Origin: an uncultured Bacilli bacterium
GTDB taxonomy: Bacteria > Bacillota_I > Bacilli_A > RF39 > UBA660
Assembly: GCA_947631135.1 (NCBI GenBank)
Contig: CANRKE010000004.1
Location: 1 to 33,596 of the forward strand
Length of the DNA: 33,596 nucleotides
Direction of reading: 5' to 3'
Positions within the stretch are counted from its first letter, which is position 1; each line of letters starts with the position of its first letter. The notes below the pieces were generated by a model. It was not told the DNA's origin and made no database searches. It saw only the letters and a program-made list of their open reading frames with translations. The translations under genes were made by a program, and so were the position numbers. Shown here piece by piece: positions 8,919-16,022 of the stretch.

Positions 8919-10463
8919 TTATAATAAATTATAGTTATTTCTACCTTTGTTATCTATATAATTAATTATATCATCATATACATTTTTATTATTTTCAATA
9001 TAATTATTATCATTAAGATTATTTGCTATATCATCATAACTATCATATGCTAAACTAGATAATAAATAAATATAATTATTTTCTAAATATTTATTAAAAT
9101 GTTTCTTTAATATACCTGTAATTACATATATATCTTTATTAGGTAATATAGTAAAGAATATTCTTATTCCAAGAGCTCTTATTTCATATATTCCTTTTTG
9201 ATTACCACAATGAAACTTTTTATATTTTAATCCATTATTTAAATTTATATCATTATATTCTAATTCATTAAGTAAATACTTAAAACTTGAATAATATTCT
9301 TTTGGTATATTTTTAATAAATTTATAAAATTTTGTATTAGTATAATCAGTATCATTATTATTATTATTATTTAAAAATATTAAATGTCTTCTGTTTTTAC
9401 TTTTTTTATCATTAATATTATTATCTTTTTTTAATTCATTATACAAATTGCTTATAATAAGTAAATTTTCATGCAAATATTCATCTAATACTTCATAATC
9501 CTCTGAATTATTAGATATTTTTTTTGATTCATCTATTATCTTATAAATATCTTTCAATATTAATTTACCATTATATAAATCTAATTCTTTTTTTATTTCA
9601 GATATTTTGTCTATTTTAAAATATTCTGTATCTATTAATTTTTTCTCATCTATATGTTTACTATAATATTTATAATTATCATAATTATTTATATATTTTA
9701 AATTACAACATTCATTATAAAAAAATCGATTTATTTCATTTAAAAGTTCTAGTTCATCGTTATCTAATATTTGAGTATCGCTTTGTTTAGTATCACCAAA
9801 ATTTATTTCTTCTTCTAATCTTTCAAGTTCTTGTTTTTCTTTTTCTTTTCTGGCAATCCATAGTTTTTTTATTCTTTCCTCTTCTTTTATTCTTTTTTCT
9901 TCCTCATCTTTTAAGTATTTTTGATGCTCTTCATTTAAATATTTCTCAACTTTATCCATTTCATCACTTTCTAATATATCAAAATATTCAGCTATTGTTA
10001 CTAAAAGTTCTGGGATATAATTCTTAGTAAATAATTTATTAGAATTTCTAAGTTTTATTAAATTAATAGAACTTGTATAATAATTTTTTAAAATATCTAA
10101 TTTTTTAATATTTTTTTTATTTTTCTCTTTTAATTCATCTTTTATATTTTTCAAAATATCCTTATTTAGATTTATATCTATATCTGACACTTCTTTATTT
10201 TTTCTTAATTTTAAAGCTTTTACTATTTCATCTAATTTATCTTTATTAATAATAGCAAGATATTTTTTTTCAATTTCTCCAAGTTCATAAGTAAATTTAA
10301 GATAATATTTTGATTTTTCATCAAAAAAATTTTCCAATTTTCTTATAACATTATTATTGGTAGCAACTAATTTTTGCATATTTTCTATTAATTTTTTACT
10401 ATCTTTTAAATATTTTTCTAATCCATTAAAAAATTTGTTCAATATATCTTCATTATCTAACAT
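8919..10463 (-). CDS. Coiled-coil protein with a RelE/HigB-like C-terminal domain
   Basis: An unrecognised 514-residue protein. Residues about 1-240 are highly charged and predicted to be mostly coiled coil, including a Lys/Glu run around 170-215. The middle is Asn/Asp/Lys-rich. The C-terminal part, about 375-460, resembles the RelE/HigB (Gp49-like) toxin fold: KKFHCGNQKGIYEIRALG then IRIFFTILPNKDIYVITG and ILKKH, matching the usual pattern G-[LI]-Y-E-[LI]-R ... R-I-[FY]-[FY] ... hhhh-G-[FI]-x-K-K. This assignment is by eye only. The start is the ATG at 10463, preceded by AGAGGTG; the ATG at 10484 lies before that site. It follows miaA by 26 bases and is probably in the same operon. No antitoxin gene is adjacent. 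Confidence 0.65.
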   Translation of the reverse strand: MLDNEDILNKFFNGLEKYLKDSKKLIENMQKLVATNNNVIRKLENFFDEKSKYYLKFTYELGEIEKKYLAIINKDKLDEIVKALKLRKNKEVSDIDINLNKDILKNIKDELKEKNKKNIKKLDILKNYYTSSINLIKLRNSNKLFTKNYIPELLVTIAEYFDILESDEMDKVEKYLNEEHQKYLKDEEEKRIKEEERIKKLWIARKEKEKQELERLEEEINFGDTKQSDTQILDNDELELLNEINRFFYNECCNLKYINNYDNYKYYSKHIDEKKLIDTEYFKIDKISEIKKELDLYNGKLILKDIYKIIDESKKISNNSEDYEVLDEYLHENLLIISNLYNELKKDNNINDKKSKNRRHLIFLNNNNNNDTDYTNTKFYKFIKNIPKEYYSSFKYLLNELEYNDINLNNGLKYKKFHCGNQKGIYEIRALGIRIFFTILPNKDIYVITGILKKHFNKYLENNYIYLLSSLAYDSYDDIANNLNDNNYIENNKNVYDDIINYIDNKGRNNYNLL

Positions 10464-10489
10464 ATCTACACCTCTTCTATACATATTAA

Positions 10490-11350
10490 TTATGAATTTA
10501 AAAACTCTTTTACATCATTAATTGTATTATCGAAATTATCATAATCAACATTAAACCAATTTACATCCATCTGATTATTAAAGAATGTATATTGTCTTTT
10601 TGCATAATGTCGTGAATTTTTTTTGATATTATCTATTGCTTCATTTAAACTACATTCACCCTTAAAATAGGCAAATAATTCTTTATATCCTATCGCACTA
10701 TTTAATACTCTACTATTTGGATATTTATGATACAAAACTTTTGCTTCATCAACTAAACCATTATCAATCATAATATCTACTCTATTATTTATTATTTTAT
10801 ATAAATTATCTCTATCTGTAGTAAGACCTATTAAAATAAAATCATATAATTTCTTATTACCATTATTACTATTACTTTTTCTATTTAGAAAAGCAATTAA
10901 TCTTTTTCTATTATTTATATGTATATTACAATTTTTATCTATTTTTAAAGCTTCTTCATATAGTTCTTCATTAGTATATTCATCATAATTATTAATAATA
11001 TCATAATCAATAAATTCATAATCATATAATAATGATTTTATATATAAGCCTGTCCCACCAACAATTACAACATTTTTATTTTCTTTAATTAACTTGTTTA
11101 ATATTCTTCTACCATCTTTTTGATAATCATATACAGAATAATTTATATCAGGTTCTTTAATATCTATTAAATGATGCTTTATTCCTTCCATTTCTTCTTC
11201 TGTTACTTTCGCACTACCGATATTTAAATGTTTATATATTTGGACACTATCACCATTTATTATTTCAGCATCATAATATTTTGCAAGATTAATACTTAGT
11301 TTTGTCTTTCCAACACCAGTAGGTCCAATTATTACTATTATTTTACTCAT
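10490..11350 (-). CDS. miaA: tRNA dimethylallyltransferase MiaA
   Basis: A 286-residue cytoplasmic enzyme that transfers a dimethylallyl group to A37 of tRNAs reading UNN codons, the first step of i6A/ms2i6A formation. The P-loop GPTGVGKT is at residues 9-16. The DSVQIYKHLNIGSAK segment (substrate/tRNA binding), HHLIDI, GGTGLYIKSLL near 99-109 and the C-terminal YAKRQYTFF motif are all present. The length is slightly below the usual 300-315. GAGGAA precedes the ATG. It follows the yneF terminator by about 30 bases and leads into the coiled-coil/RelE-like gene. Confidence 0.93.
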   Translation of the reverse strand: MSKIIVIIGPTGVGKTKLSINLAKYYDAEIINGDSVQIYKHLNIGSAKVTEEEMEGIKHHLIDIKEPDINYSVYDYQKDGRRILNKLIKENKNVVIVGGTGLYIKSLLYDYEFIDYDIINNYDEYTNEELYEEALKIDKNCNIHINNRKRLIAFLNRKSNSNNGNKKLYDFILIGLTTDRDNLYKIINNRVDIMIDNGLVDEAKVLYHKYPNSRVLNSAIGYKELFAYFKGECSLNEAIDNIKKNSRHYAKRQYTFFNNQMDVNWFNVDYDNFDNTINDVKEFLNS

Positions 11351-11381
11351 TTCAATTCCTCTTCTTTATTATATATATAAG

Positions 11382-11403
11382 AAAAAATGTAAGATAACTT
11401 ACA
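11382..11403 (-). terminator. Rho-independent terminator of yneF
   Basis: On the minus strand a 6-base stem TGTAAG/CTTACA with a 4-base loop overlaps the yneF stop codon and is followed by six Ts. It separates yneF from miaA; the short stem suggests partial read-through. Confidence 0.55.
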
Positions 11404-11608
11404 TATATTTACTCATTTGTTTCATCATTTGATTAACTTGTTTTTGGCTTGGTGTTCTACCCATACCACTCATCATAGTTCTTATCATTTCTTCATTTAT
11501 TGGTGGATTCTTCTTCATCATTTTCTTAGTATATTTTTGTGAAATAAAAAATCCAGCAACCAATCCAATAATTAATCCAATCACAACTTGTAAAATATCC
11601 ATTAACAT
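11399..11608 (-). CDS. yneF: YneF family small membrane protein (UPF0154)
   Basis: A 69-residue protein with one N-terminal membrane segment (about 3-24, IGLIIGLVAGFFISQKY) and the family C-terminus NPPINEEMIRTMMSGMGRTPSQKQ, which identifies UPF0154/YneF. The biochemical role is unknown. The first ATG at 11608 is 8 bases after GGAGGG and is preferred over the second ATG at 11602. It has its own promoter (11629-11657) and terminator. Confidence 0.9.
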   Translation of the reverse strand: MLMDILQVVIGLIIGLVAGFFISQKYTKKMMKKNPPINEEMIRTMMSGMGRTPSQKQVNQMMKQMSKYM

Positions 11609-11628
11609 ATATTTATCCCTCCAAATTA

Positions 11629-11657
11629 ATTGTACTAAAATTTTTAAATTTTTACAA
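11629..11657 (-). promoter_or_regulatory. Sigma-A-type promoter of yneF
   Basis: Minus-strand TTGTAA (11652-11657) and TACAAT (11629-11634) are exactly 17 bases apart and lie 20 bases upstream of the yneF start. Confidence 0.65.
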
Positions 11658-11670
11658 CGCTAATATGATA

Positions 11671-12543
11671 TTATTTGCATTTTTCATTATCTTCACTAAG
11701 TAATTCAGATAATTTAACCATATTATAACCCTTATTATTTATATAATTTATTACTAGTTTAATTTCATTTAAAGTTGTATCATTTATATCAAATGATATC
11801 ATACTTCCATTTTTAATTTTATTTTTAACAGTTATAACTGGTGTATTTTCAACTATTATATCTGGTATTATTGTATTTATCTTATTATTTTGACATACTG
11901 TTAAATCATTTATAGAAAATGATTCTAAATAACAAAATTTTGGATTATTATAATTTAATTGATCTAATATACTATTATTCCAATTTATTAAATCTTTATT
12001 ATATTTTTTATTATATCCTAAATTTAATACTTCAAATTTGTTATTAATTAAATCTTGTACATATTCTACATTATCTTCAAGATATGTACCATCTATAAAT
12101 ATAGTTGAATCTACATTACTTTCTGATAATATATTAATTAATTTATTTATATTATTTTGATTAGTATTATTATATATCTTAAATATTAAACTTACATTAT
12201 TTCTAATTTCATTACCACTTACAATATATTTATCATAATTATCTTTTAATAAATTTTTATTAAATATCTTTTTATATACTAACATTTTATCATTAAATGT
12301 ACCTATCTTTTTAAGATTTTCATAACTTTTATCTATATTTATTTCGCATCCATTTATACCTGGTATTATAGTATTATTAGTTACTATTGCTTCTTCTACA
12401 TTTATTTTATATTTATTTTTATTCTTATTAATTTCATTCATAAGTGGATCACTCTGTTTAATTACTAGTGCGACTCTATCTGTAATAAAAAAACTGAATA
12501 TTATAAGTAGAAATATTCCAATATATGATAATATATTTTTCAT
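11671..12543 (-). CDS. NodB-fold (polysaccharide deacetylase-like) protein lacking catalytic motifs
   Basis: A 290-residue exported protein with one N-terminal membrane segment (about 5-25). A conserved-looking N-terminal part (IIPGINGCEINIDKSYENLK near 59-78) precedes a region resembling the polysaccharide deacetylase fold: VSLIFKIYNN at 117-126 occupies the place of the TFDDG motif, followed by NVDSTIFIDG at 143-152 (normally like ATFFVxG) and a C-terminal strand-helix SMISFDINDTTLNEIK leading to KGYNMVKLSELL. The metal-binding Asp of TFDDG and the HxxxH motif are missing, so it is probably not an active deacetylase. A wall-binding or regulatory role is possible. The start ATG has GGTGAA upstream. 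It is divergent from rarA. An 8-base inverted repeat lies about 40 bases upstream. Confidence 0.6.
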   Translation of the reverse strand: MKNILSYIGIFLLIIFSFFITDRVALVIKQSDPLMNEINKNKNKYKINVEEAIVTNNTIIPGINGCEINIDKSYENLKKIGTFNDKMLVYKKIFNKNLLKDNYDKYIVSGNEIRNNVSLIFKIYNNTNQNNINKLINILSESNVDSTIFIDGTYLEDNVEYVQDLINNKFEVLNLGYNKKYNKDLINWNNSILDQLNYNNPKFCYLESFSINDLTVCQNNKINTIIPDIIVENTPVITVKNKIKNGSMISFDINDTTLNEIKLVINYINNKGYNMVKLSELLSEDNEKCK

Positions 12544-12580
12544 TTACTTCACCCATTTAAATATATGTATTTAAATTTAA

Positions 12581-12601
12581 AACTTTCATATATTGAAAGT
12601 T
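12581..12601. repeat. Perfect 8-base inverted repeat in the divergent region
   Basis: AACTTTCA (12581-12588) and TGAAAGTT (12594-12601) flank a 5-base spacer. It lies between the NodB-like gene and rarA, where it could be a regulator-binding site or a leader hairpin of the minus-strand gene. No T-run follows directly that would make it a convincing terminator. Confidence 0.4.
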
Positions 12602-12710
12602 ATTTAGAAAATGAATAATAAAAGTCATGATAGTTTTTAAAAGGCTAAAATATTATCTTACAAATATATCTAAAAATTATTGAAAATTTATATTAATTAT
12701 AAAATAAATC

Positions 12711-12719
12711 TGTTATAAT
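12711..12719 (+). promoter_or_regulatory. Extended -10 promoter of rarA
   Basis: TGTTATAAT (TGn plus TATAAT) ends 25 bases before the rarA start. No good -35 hexamer lies 17 bases upstream, consistent with an extended -10 promoter. Confidence 0.6.
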
Positions 12720-12744
12720 AATTACTACATTAGAGGTGATAAAA

Positions 12745-13959
12745 TTGGAAACTTTAGCACTTAAATTAAGACCTAAAAAGATAGATGATGTAATAGGGCA
12801 AAAACATTTAATAGGTAAAAATAAAATACTATCTAATTTAGTTAAAAACAAAAGATTATTTTCAATGATATTTTATGGTAAACCAGGTATAGGTAAAACA
12901 ACTATTGCTCTTGCTTTAGTTAATGAATTAGGATTTAGATATAGAATGATAAATGCTGTTACACATTCAAAAAAAGATATAGATATAGTAATTGAAGAAG
13001 CTAAGATGTATGATGGTATAGTATTACTTGTTGATGAAATACATAGATTAAATAAAGATAAACAAGATATATTGCTACCCCATCTAGAAAGTGGATTAAT
13101 AACTTTAATTGGTATGACAACAGCTAATCCATATCATAAAATAAATCCTGCAATAAGAAGTAGATGTCAAATATTTGAATTACATGAACTTGGATATGAT
13201 GATATAAAAGAAGCAATAGAAAAAATAGAAAGGAAAAAAATTTTAAAGAATTTAAAGATAGATGATGATGCAAAAGATAGTATTATTAATTCATCTAGTG
13301 GTGATTTAAGACATGCTTATAATTTAATAGAAATGGCTTATTATTCATCAAGCGATCAACATATAACTCTTGATGAGTTAGAAAACATGGGTTGTAAACC
13401 AATATTTTTTCATGATGCAAATGAAGATGGATATTACGATGTTATTTCTGCACTTCAAAAATCAATCAGAGGAAGTGATGTTGATGCTTCCCTACACTAT
13501 TTAGCGCGTTTAATTGAAGCTGGTGATTTAGATATAATATGTAGAAGATTAAATGTAATTGCTTATGAAGATATTGGTCTTGCTAATCCTAATGCAGGAT
13601 TATATGTAGATGCAGCAATAAATAGTGTAGAAAGATTGGGACTACCAGAAGCAAGAATAATACTTGCTAATATAGTAATACTACTTGCCCTATCTCCAAA
13701 AAGTAATTCAGCATATCTTTCTATAGATAGTGCTATTTCAGATATTAAAATTGGTAATACATCTAATGTTCCAAATAATATTAAAACTACTTCTAAAGAT
13801 TATCTTTATCCTCATGATTATCCTAATCATTTTGTAAAACAACAATATATGCCAGATAATTTAATTGGTAAAAGATATTATAAACCACAAAATAATAAAT
13901 ATGAAAATAATTTAAAAGCAGTATTAGAAAAATTAGAAAAATTAAAAGATCAACAATAA
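12745..13959 (+). CDS. rarA: Replication-associated recombination protein RarA (MgsA, AAA+ ATPase)
   Basis: A 404-residue AAA+ ATPase of the clamp-loader-like RarA/MgsA/WRNIP1 family, which acts at stalled replication forks. Visible motifs are RPKKIDDVIGQKHL at the N-terminus, Walker A YGKPGIGKTT at about 44-53, Walker B LLVDEIHRLNK near 93-103, and the sensor segment TTANPYHKINPAIRSRCQIFEL. The C-terminal tetramerisation part includes RGSDVDASLHYLARLIEAGD and YLYPHDYPNHFVKQQYMP, both characteristic. The start is the TTG at 12745: GAGG lies 8 bases upstream and METLALKLRPK aligns with the normal N-terminus; the GTG at 12736 is inside the ribosome binding site. It is monocistronic or leads into the SPOR-like gene 90 bases downstream. 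Confidence 0.93.
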   Translation: METLALKLRPKKIDDVIGQKHLIGKNKILSNLVKNKRLFSMIFYGKPGIGKTTIALALVNELGFRYRMINAVTHSKKDIDIVIEEAKMYDGIVLLVDEIHRLNKDKQDILLPHLESGLITLIGMTTANPYHKINPAIRSRCQIFELHELGYDDIKEAIEKIERKKILKNLKIDDDAKDSIINSSSGDLRHAYNLIEMAYYSSSDQHITLDELENMGCKPIFFHDANEDGYYDVISALQKSIRGSDVDASLHYLARLIEAGDLDIICRRLNVIAYEDIGLANPNAGLYVDAAINSVERLGLPEARIILANIVILLALSPKSNSAYLSIDSAISDIKIGNTSNVPNNIKTTSKDYLYPHDYPNHFVKQQYMPDNLIGKRYYKPQNNKYENNLKAVLEKLEKLKDQQ

Positions 13960-14049
13960 TATATTTTTTAAAATTTTTATATTTACTATTACATATATCG
14001 ACAATATTTTTTCATTCTATACATTACTATATTGTTAGAGGTGATTTAG

Positions 14050-14514
14050 ATGAAAAAATTAAGGTATATTCTTCCTATATCTTTAGCTATAGTAATTGGA
14101 CTATATTTAGGAAAATTAGTATATACAAATTATGAAAATAATAAAAGATATATTGAAACATTTAAAACTGATAGCGATGTGTATTTTTTACAACAAGGTG
14201 TATATACTACTAAAGAATCTATGACTGAAAATGCATCTAATTTATCTGATTATATATATGCATTAGATGATGATAAATATAGAGTATTTATTGGTATATC
14301 ATCAAACCAAGATACTGCTAAAAAAATTAAAAATATATATACTGATAAAGGTATTGATATATATATTAAAAAAGATACTATATCAGATAACTCTTTTGTT
14401 GAAAAATTAAAAGAATATGATAAAATGATCGATAATACAACAGATAATAATGAAATATTAAATTATGAAAATCAAATAATGAAAGAATATGAATTATCTT
14501 ATAGTGAAAAGTAA
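14050..14514 (+). CDS. Small membrane protein with SPOR-like domain (possible short SpoIIB)
   Basis: A 154-residue protein with one N-terminal membrane segment (about 6-25) and an extracytoplasmic SPOR-like domain at about 43-113: VYFLQQGVYTTKESMTENAS then KYRVFIGISSNQDTAKKI, matching the pattern of SPOR repeats that bind denuded peptidoglycan at septa. In Bacillus subtilis the SPOR protein SpoIIB is encoded just upstream of maf-radC-mreBCD, and this gene lies directly upstream of mreCD, so a short SpoIIB-like role in division or engulfment is a reasonable inference. The SPOR domain here is not at the very C-terminus; about 40 charged residues follow. AGAGGTG precedes the ATG by 6 bases. Confidence 0.6.
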   Translation: MKKLRYILPISLAIVIGLYLGKLVYTNYENNKRYIETFKTDSDVYFLQQGVYTTKESMTENASNLSDYIYALDDDKYRVFIGISSNQDTAKKIKNIYTDKGIDIYIKKDTISDNSFVEKLKEYDKMIDNTTDNNEILNYENQIMKEYELSYSEK

Positions 14515-14582
14515 TTAATATCATAATATTATATTTTAAAATTATAAATTTTGTATTATAATAATTGTTAAAGGTGATAAAT

Positions 14583-15440
14583 ATGTTAAATAAACCAAAG
14601 AAAAAAATAGATATTAAATATATTATTTTATTTATTGTAATAATAATAATTTTAATACTTGTTATCTTTTCATTCATAATTAAAGATAAAAGAAAGCTAT
14701 CTGCACCTGAACGTTTTATTAAAGATTGCTTGATTAGTGTTGAAAATATTGTTTTATATCCATTTAGATTTGTTAAAGATGAAATTACTGAATTTATATA
14801 TTTAAAAGATGTATATAAAGAAAATAAAGTCTTAAAAGAAAATTTAGATAGATATGATTTATTATATACTCAAAATCAAGAACTTAAAAGACAAATTGAA
14901 GAATTAAAAGAAGAATATGGAATTGAAAATATATTAAGTGAATATGAATATGTTAAAGCAACTGTTATAAATAGAAATGTTGCATATTGGTATGATACTA
15001 TGACTATTAATAAAGGTAGTAAAAGTGGTATTACTGAGGATATGGCTGTTATTACCAGTAAAGGTTTAATAGGTAAAGTTATAAAAACAACAAAGAATAC
15101 TAGTGAAGTAAAAATGATAACTTCATCTAATTCAAATAATAAAATATCTGTTATTATTGATGATGTTGAAAATAACCTTAAATTGTATGGAATATTAACT
15201 AATTATGATGTTAAAAAAAATATGTTAGCTATAGAAGGTATTAGTGAAAATAGTAATATTAAAAAAGGAAGTAAAGTATATACTAGTGGATTAAATGATA
15301 TATTCCCTAGTGGTATATTAGTTGGTGAAGTTGATAGTGAAATAAAAGATAATTATGGTCTATCTAAAATTGTATATGCATCTGCATCAAATGATATGTC
15401 AGATGTAAGTTATGTAAGTGTTTTAAAGAGGAAAGAATAA
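14583..15440 (+). CDS. mreC: Rod shape-determining protein MreC
   Basis: A 285-residue bitopic protein of the elongasome that organises penicillin-binding proteins for lateral wall synthesis. It has a cytoplasmic Lys-rich start, one membrane segment (about 15-37), a coiled coil (about 70-108) and the beta-rich MreC domain. Family features are visible in VINRNVAYWYDTMTINKGSK, GITEDMAVITSKGLIGKV, and the second barrel with YTSGLNDIFPSGILVGEV. The start is the ATG at 14583, with AAAGGTG upstream; TTG at 14565 would place the site inside the gene. mreB is not present in the window. mreD follows after 2 bases. Confidence 0.92.
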   Translation: MLNKPKKKIDIKYIILFIVIIIILILVIFSFIIKDKRKLSAPERFIKDCLISVENIVLYPFRFVKDEITEFIYLKDVYKENKVLKENLDRYDLLYTQNQELKRQIEELKEEYGIENILSEYEYVKATVINRNVAYWYDTMTINKGSKSGITEDMAVITSKGLIGKVIKTTKNTSEVKMITSSNSNNKISVIIDDVENNLKLYGILTNYDVKKNMLAIEGISENSNIKKGSKVYTSGLNDIFPSGILVGEVDSEIKDNYGLSKIVYASASNDMSDVSYVSVLKRKE

Positions 15441-15442
15441 TT

Positions 15443-15949
15443 ATGTTTATGTATATTGTAACTATTATTTCACTACTCTTAGATTTATTTTTATCCACTA
15501 TATTACCAATAGTAAATACATCAAATAACTTTTTTATACCTATGTTTACTATTGTATCATTAGTCTTAATGTATCCATATTTTAATCATAAACAAAATAA
15601 TTATATTAGATATGCAATAATCATTGGATTTATTTATGATATTTTAATAACTAATACTCTATTAGTTAATGCAACTATATTTGCTTGTCTGGCAGCATTT
15701 ATTAGATTTCTGGATAGTGGATTATCCAATAATTTATTAAGTATTATTATTAAATCACTATTAGTTATATTTGTATATGATGTTGTAATGTATCTGATAC
15801 TTTCTTTAATTGGTTATATTAATTTTAATATATTTGATATACTATTTAAATTATTAAAATCTATATCATTAAATTTAATATATATTATTGTTTGTTATAG
15901 TATAACTAATAGAATAGCTAAAAGGTTAAAAATTAAAAAATTTATATAA
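15443..15949 (+). CDS. mreD: Rod shape-determining protein MreD
   Basis: A 168-residue integral membrane protein with about five or six hydrophobic segments (starting LLLDLFLSTILPIV), a basic C-terminus and the size and position of MreD, the membrane partner of MreC. The sequence family is poorly conserved, so the call rests on hydropathy and on its place 2 bases after mreC. GAGGAAAG precedes the ATG. Confidence 0.85.
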   Translation: MFMYIVTIISLLLDLFLSTILPIVNTSNNFFIPMFTIVSLVLMYPYFNHKQNNYIRYAIIIGFIYDILITNTLLVNATIFACLAAFIRFLDSGLSNNLLSIIIKSLLVIFVYDVVMYLILSLIGYINFNIFDILFKLLKSISLNLIYIIVCYSITNRIAKRLKIKKFI

Positions 15950-15977
15950 ACTAAATAATATTCAATTGGATATAAAA

Positions 15978-16017
15978 AAGTAAGGTTTATTGTTTATTTT
16001 GGATAATAACCTTACTT
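15978..16017. terminator. Bidirectional terminator between mreD and pheT
   Basis: A 10-base perfect stem AAGTAAGGTT/AACCTTACTT (15978-15987 with 16008-16017) lies between convergent mreD and pheT. On the minus strand it is followed by a run of six Ts, a strong signal for pheT; on the plus strand the tail is less T-rich. Confidence 0.75.
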
Positions 16018-16022
16018 ATTTA

